From the NCBI GenBank assembly GCA_964304625.1, contig OZ199839.1, positions 10,912,001-10,976,000 on the forward strand: 64,000 nt of DNA, in the 5' to 3' direction. This DNA is from Kudoa neothunni. Its lineage: Eukaryota; Cnidaria. Below are positions 1 to 13,017 of the stretch, piece after piece (the stretch's first letter is position 1; each line of letters begins with the position of its first letter). A program made the translations under genes and the position numbers. The notes under the pieces were generated by a model. It had not been told where the DNA came from, did not search any database, and saw only the letters and a list, made by a program, of their open reading frames with translations.

Positions 1-790
1 CCCCAAAATTATGGTACAATCTTATAGATACATATGAAAAGTGATTTACATCGGTGTAAAATAGCTTTAATCCAATTGATATTCATTAAATAACGATAAT
101 TATGTTAAATTTATATTAAAAAATGTTTAGATAGAAACGTACATACTTCGTAGGAGATTGGGGAGGACTTATTCTAAGTTAAACTGTGTGCGTTGAGACG
201 TATTAAACTAAAGGTTTCTAACCACCATTAGATATATCCACATTTTCATTTCAATTATAATGTTTATATTACATAATATTAGATTTAAAAAGGTGAGTGA
301 ACTACTAGTGAACAATGTAAATAGGGCAGACAAAGTATTGAATTTTTATTCTTTAAATTTCGAACAGTTTTTTCACGAAAAAATTAGATTAAAAATATCT
401 AAATTCAAATATGATATCAGATTTGAAATATCATCTATAACAGAGAAGTTATTCGTTTCCATGAGAATAGCCACCGCCTATTTTAAAGATAATAAATAAG
501 TTTTATCTTTCATGCGAATGTGATTAAATGAATATTTCGCAACATCTCTGTTGACTGTATTTCTTTATTTATATGAAACATTAAATTTTTTTAATCGAAT
601 TGTATGTAAAATATTTCATAGCAACGATAAATTAATTATTTTTATTTTATGCATTTTTGATTATTTACATATTTTGTGAAACCTATAATATTTTGTCTTC
701 ATTAACACATGAATAGGCTTATACATACATGAATAGTTATTGTTTATTCAAACTGTGTAATACAGTCTGATTTACTTCCTATTTACAAAT
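1..790. other. No gene recognised
   Basis: AT-rich sequence with no domain I recognise. One open frame (260-499, +, 79 codons) is low in complexity, rich in K, N, I and F, and has no clear splice context. I do not call it a gene. The stretch probably holds the 5' flank and promoter of the membrane protein that starts at 791. Confidence 0.5.
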
Positions 791-3720
791 ATGGATAATC
801 ATTTGGCATTTTTTGTTGTAATTATTGGCCTATTATGTAATGAATTATATGAGATCACATTCTAACTTTATAATCATAGTTAATTATAAATATTGTGCTG
901 AAATCCCCCCAAAAGTCTCTGAAAAAGCTCTTTCATATCTTATCGCCGACAACAATAAAGTTCAACTTATTTTTTCTGGCTCAGTGTATACACCTGGCTC
1001 CCAAAAATGCCTTATAAAAAAAAACGATTCTACCGGCAGATTTATTGATATTAATACGAATAATGTAAAATGTGACACAAGAGTAACTGGCAAATGTATC
1101 CTTACATGTACTGAAGAAAACAACAAATTGACATTCAATGAGTTATCGCCTAGAACCGAATATATTTATGTATACTCAGGAAATGATGCAGAAACAATAA
1201 AAGTAAATACTAAAGGTGGAGATGTTTTCGGTCTTTCGATTCGTATTTTAAATAAAATCTTTTTTTATAATAAATTAAATATAGCACTTTTGGTAAACCC
1301 AATTATCACAATTACTACAGATGCTCAGAAACTAAAGCTTGAAGCTAAAACATGTGCAAAAGTGGATTGTCCCATATATTACAAAGATGTGAAATATGCA
1401 GCTGGTACTGGAACAGATAACTGTGAAACTGCTAATACAGCAAATACAGTTGATTTTGACATTATGATACCTCATTATGAGATGAAATGCGTTAATTATC
1501 CCAATTTCTTTTACGAAATGCCAAATCCATACATGAAAAAGAATATTGACATCTATAAACCACAATATTATGTGGCATATAAAACCGACGATAACAAAAA
1601 ATATCTCTTAAAATTTACCAATCCATTCCCAGCTGAAATATGTTTTTTCAGTATTAAAGATGGAGCTGATAGCACCGATGGGAATATTGCTAATTATGCA
1701 TCAGCGTGTGGAAATGTGGCCCCAAAGGAATGTTATGCACCTTGCGATAATGTCGAACTAACGCTCGCCGAAACTAAACCAATTGTTGAAATATTAATTC
1801 AAACTAGGCATCATAAATCAGGAAAAACTGGTTCAAATATAGAAGGTTATACAGAGAAAAAATTTGGTATTATATTAAAATAAATTTATTAATCATAATT
1901 TATAGCTATCGTTGAGGCTGCTGGTGCAAGTACACTCTTTTCTTCACCCACAACAGTGGGCATAACTCTTAGTCCTTCTCCTTATAATCCTAGTAATAAT
2001 GGTGCAGTTAAATTCACCACTTGTGATTTAAAACATTTTCCCGCCGACATACCGAGGCCAACTGCCAATGGAGCAACAACGAAATGCACAACCAATGATC
2101 CATGTACCAATGATTGTGCAACCAGTCACGTTATAAAAGACCTAACTGCAGGGAAAGCATACATTATTGAGATTACACCAGCAAGCATATCTACTCATAA
2201 TGGCTTTAAAGAATACTTGTTTTTCAGAACAAGTAACTAATCGTATTTTTTTATAATTAAATAATAAATATGAATAGTTGCATCATCAAACTTGGCTGAC
2301 ACATCTCCTACACCATCCGACGTGAGTGTTGCAGTCAAAGCGATTGATGGTGACATAAGCACGGCAGATACCGAACCAACTTGCTCATATTACATAAGTG
2401 AAACTGGTAAGGAATCATTTGTAGAAGCCGTCTGCGAGGATAGTGTTCCATGTAGAGGATTTTGTAGAGAAACAAAGAACCTGATCAATTTAAATCCTAA
2501 AACAAGTTACGATATTAAGGTCGTTTCAAACAAAGATTATGGTATTAAAAAATATGAAAGTGTTACCACTAGTATATCTTGATAATCGAAATTAAATTTA
2601 ACTCACTTATTAGCATTTTCAACTCTTACACTTTCACGTACGTTCTTGGACAAGGGTTTTAAAGTGGTTGGTACCTTAACATCACCATATCCAAAAGCAG
2701 TATGTCATTATAAAATTAATGTTAAAAACGATCAAACTTCAAAAGAGGTTTATTCATGTCCAGCAGTTGTTTCACCCACTCCAAATGTTAGTCCGCCAAA
2801 TTCCAACAATGGACAATCATCTAGTTCATCTCAACAACAGAAACTACAGGCATCTCATTTATTCGGTGATAATAAATTAGCTGAGATATATGTTGCGAGA
2901 GCGGCTACTACTGAGAATAATGTTGGAAGTTCGTCTACAACCACTCAAAATACGAATGTTCCGCCAAAGATCCCATCATGCACCGAACCACCGCTTTGCA
3001 CTAAGATATTATTTAGTGAGGGGTACGAAGCGGATAAAGAATACGAGGTTTTGGTGACAGCTGTAGAAAGATCAACTGAAGTTCGTATAAACATTCCCAA
3101 AAGTATTTTAAAAATATAATTTTATCTACTTTTTTTAATATTAATAATTACCATAGATTTGCCTCCAGAACAGCCTAGTGAAGCAGAAAGAGAAATATCT
3201 GTTATCATTATAAGGGAGGGTGATACACTAAAAATCTCTTCATTTCTACCCAAGAGTAAGGATGATAACGCAAAATGCAAATGGATATTAAGAAACACAA
3301 GCGAGACATCACAGTTAATCGTGAAAAAATGCGAGACAGAACGTACTAATCGTTGCGTTCTTCCGACGTGCAAGTCCTTCACAATTGAAAACATACGTGA
3401 CGAAAATGATTATCACTTAACCGTCATTTTGGCTAATGATTCTAAAGTCTTTGGTATCGGGAAAATTAAACGAGGTATTTAAAATCGAAGGAATAGTAAT
3501 ATAATTGATTATTTAGGAGAAACTTCAAATCAATCAAGGTAAATGAATTAGTAATAACAAACTATAATATATATTTAGGGCGAGTTCGACCATGTATTAG
3601 ACTTGTATTTGATGTTATAAAGTTAAATCATACTTTAGGATCATTTCTATTGTCGTTCCAATTGTTATCATTGTAGTAGGAGTTGGATTTTATTTTGGTT
3701 ACTGGAAGAATAAAGGATAA
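791..3720 (+). CDS. Type I membrane protein with tandem four-cysteine beta-sandwich-like modules
   Basis: Ten exons join in one frame: 791-836, 880-1242, 1285-1866, 1906-2232, 2278-2571, 2614-3102, 3157-3474, 3517-3538, 3579-3593, 3639-3720 (about 845 aa). All introns are GT-AG and 39-54 bp long. Residues 1-16 (MDNHLAFFVVIIGLLF) look like a signal peptide. The last exon encodes a transmembrane helix (about residues 819-840) followed by the tail YWKNKG. Between them are repeated modules with a lone Cys, then C-x5-7-C-x3-4-C, then a line such as L-x-P-x-T-x-Y-x-I-x-V. Clear examples lie at about 1072-1200, 1630-1800, 2020-2230, 2370-2570, 2700-3090 and 3270-3470. The closing Y-x-V strand recalls a fibronectin-III fold, but the cysteine pattern is not the standard one. 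Each module exon begins and ends in phase 1, as expected for exon shuffling. Exon 3 is double length. Exon 6 carries a Ser/Asn/Gln-rich linker. The likely place is the cell surface, as adhesion or receptor-like protein. The family is not recognised. Confidence 0.85.
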
Positions 3721-4467
3721 GCATAGACAGCTCAAATATTTATTATGAAATTAGTTTATTATTTTAACATATTTTATATTTTAAAATAATATGTTTCGCA
3801 AAATTACAACATTACATTATTATTTTATGCAAGAAAGTTTCCATTATATGATTAATTAAAACTTTAAGATATATATTCATATGATATTGACAGAAAAATA
3901 ATTGATTAAATATATTTATAAATAATAGATATATCATTAAATCTAAATTTAATTAATTTATTTATTTATCTAAATTCAGTAAAAGCTGTTAAAATCACTT
4001 AATCCAAAATCGAATTGTTAGGATCAGATATTAATCATATTTTTCACTATTACTAATTTTTCAAAATAAAAAGTCATTAAAATTAGCACTAAAAATACAA
4101 TAGGAGTAGTTTATCTTCAATGTTTTCAATTTATAAAGAAAATAATCTAAAAATTTTATCCGCGCAGATTTAAATAAGAAAACCTTGATTACACATTACA
4201 CACACACACACACACCTGAGAAACGAGGACAATTTTAAATATAAAGTAACACGTCAGTTAAGTTAGCAACCAGATAAGTGAATTAACAAAGTAATACGTA
4301 ATGTATAGAAAAGGGTGTTATTGAGTCAGAATTGGAGCTGAATTATCTTCTAAATGGGTATTCTAAAAAATAATAACGTTAATTATTCAAAGATTATTGA
4401 ACATAGTTAAAAATAATTATAAAAATACACGATAAGGTTTTGATCTTGAATTGGTCCAGCTGAGTCC
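3721..4467. other. Intergenic, with a short CA repeat
   Basis: AT-rich with no open frame of note. A short CA dinucleotide run sits at about 4199-4216. This is the 3' flank of the module protein, and the convergent membrane-protein gene ends at 4468. Confidence 0.5.
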
Positions 4468-5147
4468 CTAACAAATTAAAAGTAATAATATGATCATAGA
4501 TAAAAATACATATTTATGACGATTTAAAAACAGGGTCATTCCAAAGCAAAGTAACTCCACCACAAAACAAATCAGCTGTAAACAACACACACTCACGGAT
4601 ATGAACATTAGATCTTTGGTGAAATTGGAACATTCTAGTATAATTTGAGCATCTTGAATGATACAATTAATTCGGTAGGTGTAATAATGATTGAAGACGC
4701 AATAAATAATGACTCCATTAACACAAGCCATAAGAATATTTGTCAAATTCATCAATATGGCCTAAAATGTAGTATAAATAAAAGAGTATCTTTCAAATAT
4801 AAAAAGAAAGCATATCAAACAGTATACGATGATAAAATGTTGAGGATAACACACATAAAGTTGGCCGAATAAAACTAGCGAAACTACCTACATAATTAAC
4901 GTTTACTTCATTACATTCAACAGTATATAAAACTAATAAAATGGAGGCTTACTATTGGAAGATTTAAAATAGATAATGTTCCCCACGTAGAGTGGATATC
5001 GAAATAGTACACAATGAGTCCAATGAAAAGGTCGCTAATGGCAGTGACTGTGTAGAACACATGATTGTGGAAAAGTATGGTTCTGTAGGTGGTGGTTGCT
5101 CTAGGACGGTAGCAACAGCTGGATAGGCGTTGTCGAAATGTAGCCAT
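4468..5147 (-). CDS. Small multi-pass membrane protein, unidentified
   Basis: On the minus strand an ATG at 5147 opens MATFRQRLSSCCYRPRATTT, a short basic Cys-containing N-terminus. It is followed by two hydrophobic segments (in 4917-5080). A second hydrophobic exon at 4468-4762 ends in a stop and holds two or three more helices, including SVSVCCLQLICFVVELLCFG, with an N-glycosylation-like NFT between them. A short GT-AG intron after the first exon (about 4884-4917) keeps an open frame into 4830-4884. The junction to the last exon is uncertain. The overall plan is a four-helix membrane protein of the tetraspan type. I see no CCG motif of true tetraspanins and no family signature, so the function is unknown. 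Exon joins are inferred. Confidence 0.5.
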
Positions 5148-5268
5148 ATCTTTTGTTTATTGAAAGAGAGAATAGATTTGTAGTAGTTGATGAGTTGGCT
5201 ATTGTAGCTAATAATACCATCATCTAGGTAACCACCAAAACATGGAAACAAATGAACACAATAATTGT

Positions 5269-7247
5269 CTAATAAACAACTCCAATCATATTTAGATAGA
5301 AAGGGCGAATCAGTGAGATATCTGCGCAGAGGAAAACGTTGTTTTTAGTTTGAAAGTGGATTTTATTGTTGGTTCTGAAAATGTGATGATTTCGCAGGTG
5401 GATTTGTGGAGTGTGGAAGTATTCCAGATTATGGCATTTGACAGGTTCGCCAACAAGTTTTGTGCAATGGATCCAAAACTTGCATATATCTTGATATTTG
5501 GGTTGAACAACCGAAAATTCTTGTCTATATTTGTCGTTTGAGTAGAGAAGCGGGATAGGATCTTTGAATTGGTCTCCCATTCGTATAATCTTCAAATGGT
5601 AAAACGCCAACATGTACAATTGATACAGATCGTCATACTCACCAAAAGTGGTGATAACACGAATGCCAGAATGAATTCCGAATTTACCTTAAATAAATTA
5701 ACAACAAAAACCCAAAACATAATTTACATACTTTTGGGGAATATGTTGGGTGGGCCAATCAGTACTACATCTTTGTATGTATAAAGTAAACGAGAAAAAT
5801 CCAAATCCAGTAGCATTCTTTGTTCGTGGCGAGATTCTGTTCTAGTTTGTGCCGCATGGAACACATTGCAATAATCCACAATCAAACTAGGATTATATTT
5901 TGAGCAAAACTCTTCGATTTCTATCAATTTTTGCTCAAGATATTTGTTTGTTGTTTTTTGTGAGATTCTAAAACGATTACATAAAATATAGTTGATGGGA
6001 AAGTCATCTATATTTAAAGATACTTCCAGATATTTCCCACCAAATCTATCAACATCTCTTCAAACATCTTTAAATCTTGCCAATTCTTTAGCTCCATCAA
6101 GATATGTTGTCCACAATGAGGACATTTATTGTCCACACAACTTCTCAGTGTAAACAAGCTATCCAGGATTTTTCTGCTGGCTCCATTAGAAATCGCCATG
6201 CAGTCAACTGATTCAATCACATTGGCATAGTTATTGTAACGGTGACACATCAACGACAAACGTTTCAGTCTACCATTAAATACCAATTTAAATACAACGC
6301 CTAATAACTTTCATACTTTGTCATCAATGATAATTGATGCATATTAGACATAAAATTATAATAATATTGTAAATCAATAAAATAGTTATTGAACACATAA
6401 GGAAATCGATGATATCCAAGGTAGGCCCCGTATTTCACCACGAAAACAACAAAATATTCAACTGCTAATCTTAGCAAATTAAAATCAGGATTGCATTGTC
6501 TAAGCAATAGATCTTCAAATACATCACTAAGATATTTGATGGGTATGGCGATTTGTCGCATAAATTTCTATTAAGTTGATTGAAATTGAGTTATTAATTT
6601 GATTATTTCCAAAAAGTACTGGATTCAATCTAGTTTTTCCACCCGAGTCTATTTCGGTAAAATTTCTGAGCTGTTTTACAGTGATATTTACCTATTCAAA
6701 GAATGTTAATACATATAAACAACAATAATAATATTAATAGCATTGAAAATTATAAAGAATAATTCTCAAATCTTACCGGATTCATGTCAATTACATCTTT
6801 CGCAGGAAAATAATAGCGAGGAAAATATTTTCCGATATTGGAGTTCATGTATTTTTTAAATTGTTCCATCTTCTCTTCACCACGCATATAATTTTCCAAA
6901 CATTGACATAGTAGGAGACACTTGGCAGTGTAGGGAAAAATGATTTCGTTGTTGGAGCCTTGCTTTGTTTCATTCTTTATATTGTAGTTGTCAGTGAACA
7001 ACAAATTTTCTCCGACACCACGATTATGAAGAATTGCTATAGTGAAGTTATTCTCAGATTGACTGGTTTTTAGAACGCAAGCAGGAAATATATGAGTCAC
7101 AGCCTTAAAATTCTCATGTCTTCGGTTCGATGATTCTGATGTGATATTATTAATGGATACACCATTTTTTGGCATGTGCACTAATTTTCTATAGAAAATT
7201 GAAGAATTTTTTATCACGGCTGCAGATCGCAATATCTGTGGCCTCAT
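5269..7247 (-). CDS. PRORP: Protein-only RNase P catalytic subunit (MRPP3-like), mitochondrial
   Basis: Removes 5' leaders from mitochondrial pre-tRNA; in animals it works with the TRMT10C-HSD17B10 pair. Exon 1 (6777-7247) starts with MRPQILRSAAVIKNSSIFYR, a typical presequence. Exon 2 is 6620-6691 and exon 3 starts at 6567; both joins keep frame. The frame at 6014-6286 contains KCPHCGQ, the expected CxxC half of the structural zinc site. The next block has LIVDYCNVFHA, equivalent to the V-I-D-G-L-N-V stretch with the first catalytic Asp. After a short intron near 5687-5730 comes FGEYDDLYQLY, matching the family's E-D-D-x-x-x-L-Y with two catalytic Asp, then LLYSNDKYR with the fourth. The tail has KIHF and FLCAD, the His and Cys of the zinc site. 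All key residues appear present. The join between exons 3 and 4 (near 6290-6350) is not settled. Family assignment rests on motif order, not on an alignment. Confidence 0.82.
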
Positions 7248-8105
7248 TATCTACCATCTACCTCGCGCAAATTCCGACTTTAAATTCACGTGAAAAATAC
7301 CTTTTTTAAAAGGTTGATTTTAGATGTTATTTTGAAGTGACATACATAAAGATGAAAATTCAACTCAAATCTTCAAGTAAATTATAATGCGTTTATTTAT
7401 TTAACGGATTAAAATAACTTTTTTTCGCGCAAGCGTGGAATCTTGAGATAGAGTAATTTGTGGTTTAAGGTCTTGAATATTGTCCTATATTAAGAATTTA
7501 TTATAGATTTTATTAATAAATAAGAACAAATAAAAGTATATTTTATTTATAGAAGCGCTGCATCTAAATGCATAAAATGACGACCACGCAGCTTTAACAG
7601 TCATTATTTTTTAATTTTACGAAAAATTTTATCGTTATCTTTTCCAATATGCACAAAGACAAAAATTCTTTTTATTCGCATTAATTAATAATTTTTGACA
7701 TACATATACGAATTCAAATAAAATCGGATTGTACAAAATGACCGAGATCTGAAATTTTGGTTATCTCACAAAAAATGTCTCAAGGACCGAAAGTGCCTAT
7801 TTATTAAAAAGGAACCACTAAATCTATCAGCGAATACCCGAATCTACTTAATAATTGAATATAAACCTATTAACTAAAATAGAGTTAACCTTAAAGTTAT
7901 TCCTTAGTCTAAAAAGGAAGCAGTTGAGTTTAGATTGAAATTATAAACAAACATTAAATTCTCGATCAAGAAGGGCGCTGACAACAGAGAGAATGAAAAC
8001 GTTCAAATTGTTTGAAAATATTGAATGTCAAAAACAAAAATTAAACAATATGCAATTGTCACCATCGGCTACATAGTAAACAGATGAAACAATCAGATGT
8101 GTACA
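7248..8105. promoter_or_regulatory. Intergenic with CGCGCAA motifs upstream of PRORP
   Basis: No gene seen. CGCGCAA at about 7264-7270 lies 17 bp before the PRORP start, and a second site (CGCGCAAGCG) is near 7426-7435. Both stand out in AT-rich sequence and resemble half-sites of the motif found at other promoters in this window. The rest is the 3' flank of SNRPD2. Confidence 0.35.
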
Positions 8106-8573
8106 TTATTTCTTTGCGCCAAGGGGATTTTTCAATACCAAAATGACCGAATCGCCACGTAGGAATAACTTCGCAATGTATCTTTCTCGGTTTATCGGTT
8201 TCGATCCCTTCGATGATGATTTAGGTATCTGTAATACATTGAAAAGATAAATAACTAACAGATTTCAATTATTAACAACACTCACATCAGTCCACAACTC
8301 TTTCACATTTTCTAGCACCATATTCATATGTCTGTCAAAAGCTCTAACTCTACCTAACAATTTTCTATTGTTTCTACAGTTGACCAACACTTGAGTGTTG
8401 TTCTTAACTGATTCAGTCAGAATCGACATTGGGCCTGTGGTGAATTCCTCCTGTTCGAGTCTGTTCAACTCCTCTTCGGTCATTTCTGATTTATTGATTC
8501 TATTAAAAATTTCGATTATTAATTGTTACGTCGAACCGATGGTTTATGCAGAGTAACATTACGTGGCTGACAT
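8106..8573 (-). CDS. SNRPD2: Small nuclear ribonucleoprotein Sm D2
   Basis: Core Sm-ring subunit of the U1, U2, U4 and U5 snRNPs. It binds the uridine-rich Sm site on snRNA together with SmD1, F, E and G. Three exons: 8563-8573 (only 11 bp, MSAT...), 8286-8499 and 8106-8228, with introns of 63 and 57 bp, giving 115 aa against 118 in human. The N-terminal [18 protein letters not shown] is followed by the Sm1 block around [20 protein letters not shown] and [16 protein letters not shown]. The last exon carries the Sm2 block [19 protein letters not shown]. The first ATG is preferred because the tiny exon restores the usual lead-in INKSEM before MTEEE. Length and motifs are complete. Confidence 0.96.
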
Positions 8574-8590
8574 GGTTGTTGTTTTCCTAC

Positions 8591-8603
8591 TGCGCACGCA
8601 TGC
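8591..8603. promoter_or_regulatory. TGCGCACGCATGC promoter motif of SNRPD2
   Basis: A 13-bp GC-rich near-palindrome lies 18-30 bp upstream of the SNRPD2 start codon. It closely resembles the NRF-1/EWG consensus (YGCGCAYGCGCR). Binding is inferred. Similar motifs sit at other gene starts in this window. Confidence 0.5.
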
Positions 8604-11600
8604 TGTCTTTCGAAACACGTTGGATCGATCCACTGGCTTATATAGATATGGTCTGAAGTTGTGTGAAAATATTTGAACTTATCATTTTAAAAGCTGCAGT
8701 TTTAAAAATGCTATTTAAGCAATTTTTAATATTCGTTGGCACCAGTTTTTATGTTATCAACATAGACCATGTGGTCAATTAATCTCGTCTTACGGTTCAG
8801 TTGATCAAACTTATAAGAATCTAACCAGATTAAACATGTGAATGGGTTAGTTTAATCCAGAGCAACATCGGACTTCGACCATAATACGTCTAGAAGTGTA
8901 TTCGAACTCTGAATAATTTTGACCTGTGCAAAATAATGAAAATTAATTTAATCCGTTGCCGCGCATTTAATAAATGACTATTTTTATTCTTATTTATGAA
9001 AAAACATGCATATCTAGTATTTATAAATATAACAAACAATTATTAAATATAATTAATGAAATATAGGATAAATATTTTTTGGTCGTCATACGATAGATTA
9101 TAAAAGTTCTTCTTTCGATGGCGGCTGCATTATTTGATTCAGCAGATCTTCTCCTAGTATTTCTGTTCTTCTCTGTGTTCTGCCCCAACTGGATTTTTTC
9201 TGATTACCCTTTTTATATGTGTTCGAATTTGAAAGTGTTTCTGAATTAATATTATTTTTTTTTATTAAATCAAACTGCAGTAACTAGCGTCCGCAAGCAA
9301 TATATCGAGTAAATATTTGCGTTGTCCCGATACCATGCTAATTTTTTTGTTTATATTAACCTTACTTGTCCAGATTTGAATCTAGTTTTGGATAGACAAA
9401 TTCGAAGAATCCATAAGTTTCGGAATTCCTCTAAACATTTACAACACTTGGATCGGTGTAAAAATATTATATTTTAAAAAATTAATATCGGCTAATATTA
9501 ACGATTTTTGTGCCTTTCGGACAAATTACGTTTCGTTTTTAAGGAAAACACTCATGTATTTAGATAAATTATTTTTCTCTTATAATTGTTGATTTAAAGA
9601 CTTAGAATGTAATATTTAATTGAGTAAATGACGAAACTTCGCTTATTATAGAATTTCACCGCGGATCACCTAGTCTTAATCCCAAAATAACTTATCTAAT
9701 TTCATATTTACTTTTTGTTACTATAAGCATATAAGCATATAAGCATGTCGCTAGAAGGATGTATGTGGTTCCTCCATTAAAATTTTAATTTAAATGATTT
9801 TTAAAGAGAATCAATGAATTAGTTTAAATATTGTGGAATATTTTTTGTTGTTTTACTTAACTTTGTAATTATCACAACCTATTTCTTATATTATTAAATT
9901 TGAAGGGAAAAATTTTTTAAAACAGAGCAATACAGCGAAAATTAAAAATTACATAACAGAAATAACACTACAAATCTTGTTTTCTAACAACAAATTAAGT
10001 CGAAAAAAAAGAACGTATGAACCAAATATCAAGAGTTAATTTGAACTGTGCCTTTTATATATGCCTTAAAAATGATGGTAAATTACAAATTAGAACCAAG
10101 ACACCTTTATTCATTTTAACCCGTTTATTGTTAATTTGCTGTTTCCGATTTTATACAATTACGCTGTCCGCTCGGATCAATTTTACTTATGATTTCTTCT
10201 ATTGAAATGGTTTTCATTTTGTAAATTACTTTGTTTTCATTTAAAATATGTTTTTTTATTGTTTGTATCATTAAATTCTTTCTTAATTTTAAATAGCCGA
10301 TATTTGTGCAGTATGGGACTCTGTTTTGAAGCCTACTAATGTTCTATAATCAATTTAATCGCCTATGCATAACATCTTATAAATGGATGAAAAATTGTTT
10401 AAAGCATGTCACTAAGAAATTAAAGCCATTAAGGTAGTTTTTTTCTGGAGTCCGGACGGATCCTTTTGGAACGGGAGGAATTTTTTCGCACCGTGCAGGA
10501 AGGGTTAAATTATCAAATAGCTAAACTTCTTGTATGAATTTAATTATGAGTTACTAATGACCACAATTATTGATTTATAGAATAACTAGCGCTAACTGTC
10601 CAACTTCGTGGAGATTGGGAATATTTTATCATACACAATCGAACTCCAATTATTGTAGGTAATCGATTTTCCGTACTTATTTGATGCGTGTGTAGACAAT
10701 TCAAAATTTTTGTATTGATGTAATATAATTAAGTTCACAATTATTAACTTTTAGAAAGATTTTTATCTTTTTAACATAAATTATAGAAAATTTGGTGGCT
10801 ATGCATTATGCATTTAGATCGCTATCCTTTTAAATAATGTAGTTTTTAACAGAAATACTTTTGTAGTTTGACTTTGAGAAATAAATTGTTCATATATTGA
10901 TAGATATAGTTAACTTGCTGAATTTTTTGAAAAATACAAGAATGTCATTGTATATTTAGTTTCATGGTTAAAATTTGAGCTGCAGAGACATACGTATAAT
11001 TTGTAAACAATATTTTTGAAATTATTATTTTGGCAAATTTGATATATTTTTAATGTTTCATCGCCATTCTTGCTTTCTTATTCTACTCACTTTAAATGGG
11101 ATAATTTGTACTGCCTTTAATAACTCGTTAATTTTTGTGATGACAAATCAGTGAACGTATAAAATTAGCTAATAAATCATTTTAGATGCCATTTCGAGAT
11201 GTGAATTGGATTTCAGGCGTAAATTAAAGCTTATTTTTTTAAAATTTGTACATATCAAAATTATTTGACATTGTCTTGTTGATTGAGTGATATAGTCTTA
11301 TATAAATTGTACTAAAAAGGCCGGTAGAAGATTTTGCAGCAATAGCACCGAATTTGTTTTACTAGTTATGGTAACAGCTTGGAGTGCATAAATGATCCCC
11401 CAAGAAAATTGAACTATTTTAAATTAATGCACGATCTATAATTATAGAAGCTCCTATATGTAATAAATTATTTTAATGGAATTCCTTTATTAATTTTTTT
11501 ACATATTTAATCGTCTGTAATAAATCTATTTTCTTGATTCTAATGCCTTTGATCAATTATAAACTGAATTATAAACATTATTATTTGATCCCTCTTTTCA

Positions 11601-12422
11601 ATGAATCCAAGCTTATTTTACATAAGGAAATCAATTCGACATTATTCATTCAGTAGTTTTCAAAGCGGAAATAGGTACGAGATCAAAAACGCCAAAGAAT
11701 GTAAAAGATTTACCGGCTTTTATTCGCAAATTAAAAAAAATGGAAAAATAAAATAATTTACTTTATGTTTAGATTATTTACGTCATTCTCATTAATGTAA
11801 ATAATCAAAACAAAGGATTTTGAAAATTAAGGTTGGAGCCGAAAAGTTTCGTAAAATCGATAATCCCTATTTTTATAAAATATTCTTTGATAAATATTTT
11901 TTTCTTTAATTTTTAATTATAATCGCATAAAATAAACTTTCTTAATTTACAAAAATAATTTTAACTCTGATAATTGTATATAAGAGAAGAAAAAGTAAAA
12001 GTACGTAAAATCAATTACCTACTGTACTTAGAAAAGTTGAGACCAGCGAGATTCCCATTAACCTAACATAAACAATGTCGTATGCGCGCATATTTTCGAA
12101 ATTTCTACTTAAAACATTATTCATTAGATTTATAAACAATTTTCACTATTTATTAACTAAGGTAGTTAAACTGTCGCAACTTAAATTAAAAATATGGGCA
12201 TATCTATTAAGTAAGAATATGGAAAATTAAGATAAACAAGTCTACAGAGGAGTAATCTGCTTTTATAAACAATTGGTAATTAATTTTTAATATACATGCA
12301 GGCATATATTCTGATATAGTACAAATTTATATCTGAGCATAATGCTTACTTTCAGTTTAAAAAAAAATCTATAGATAATTAGCCCAGAAATATTTTGTTT
12401 TAAATATTGCATTGGTATACAT
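8604..12422. other. Gene-poor AT-rich stretch
   Basis: About 3.8 kb without a supported gene. Open frames are short and low in complexity (one at 10017-10205, + strand). A triple ATAAGCAT repeat occurs near 9723-9747. A GC-rich patch TATGCGCGCATA at about 12081-12092 resembles the promoter motif but has no gene next to it. Confidence 0.5.
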
Positions 12423-12993
12423 CAGGGGTTGACAACCCTTTTAGTGTCGGGAGAAACTAGCATACCCTAATTTTAATGAGGACCGTATAAAATTTAATTT
12501 ATAAAAATGTTAAATTATTCTTAATTCAATTTTTGAGTAAAAATATATAAATTAGAATTTAAAAAAGTCGTTTTAACTATAAAATTACGTCAAATAAAAA
12601 TTATTTTATACTAATAATTTTCATTTGCTATGTAACCAACTCCCACTTAACTCGTGGAAAAACTATTTATTGGATGATGGCAATTAGTATGAGATGTACC
12701 TGACCTTTTAAAAATATTTTATAGTTTTCCAAGAGTAATTTTAACGTTATTTCGATATTCATATTTATTCCAATTTTTTGACTTAATGAAAATGAATTTT
12801 AGTCAGCTGAAATGTTTATATCGACAATATATTAGCGTGCCGAAACCGATCGAGATATAAACGTAAAAATTAATTACGTATTTTAGACACTAAAGAAAAA
12901 ATTTTATGCTAGTCAATGCATAATGCATGACGGGTCGATAGAAAGAACTCGAGAGCCGGATTAGGCCCGAGGACCATAGGTTGCCGTCCCCAG
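12423..12993. mobile_element. Short non-autonomous hAT-type transposon
   Basis: A 571-bp element. It starts CAGGGGTTGACAACC and ends with the inverse of CTGGGGACGGCAACC (11 of 15 positions agree). This matches hAT/Charlie-type ends (CAGGGGTCGGCAACC). Just inside the right end is GCCGGATTAGGCCCGAGG, the sub-terminal pattern common in hAT elements. The flanking octamers (GTATACAT / ATATATAT) could be a degraded 8-bp target duplication, but low complexity weakens that. There is no coding capacity. Confidence 0.7.
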
Positions 12994-13017
12994 ATATATA
13001 TGCTTCACTGTATATAT

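Noticed and set aside
260-499. 79-codon frame near the window start
   Set aside because: Low complexity (K, F, I, N), no splice context or family match, and AT-rich DNA often gives such frames.
1332-1565. Minus-strand frame inside the module protein
   Set aside because: Antisense shadow of exon 3.
4964-5251. 95-codon minus frame starting MFPCFGGYLDDG
   Set aside because: Overlaps the membrane protein exon in another frame and has no matching context.
10017-10205. 62-codon plus frame
   Set aside because: No splice signals, domain or repeat; isolated in a gene-poor stretch.
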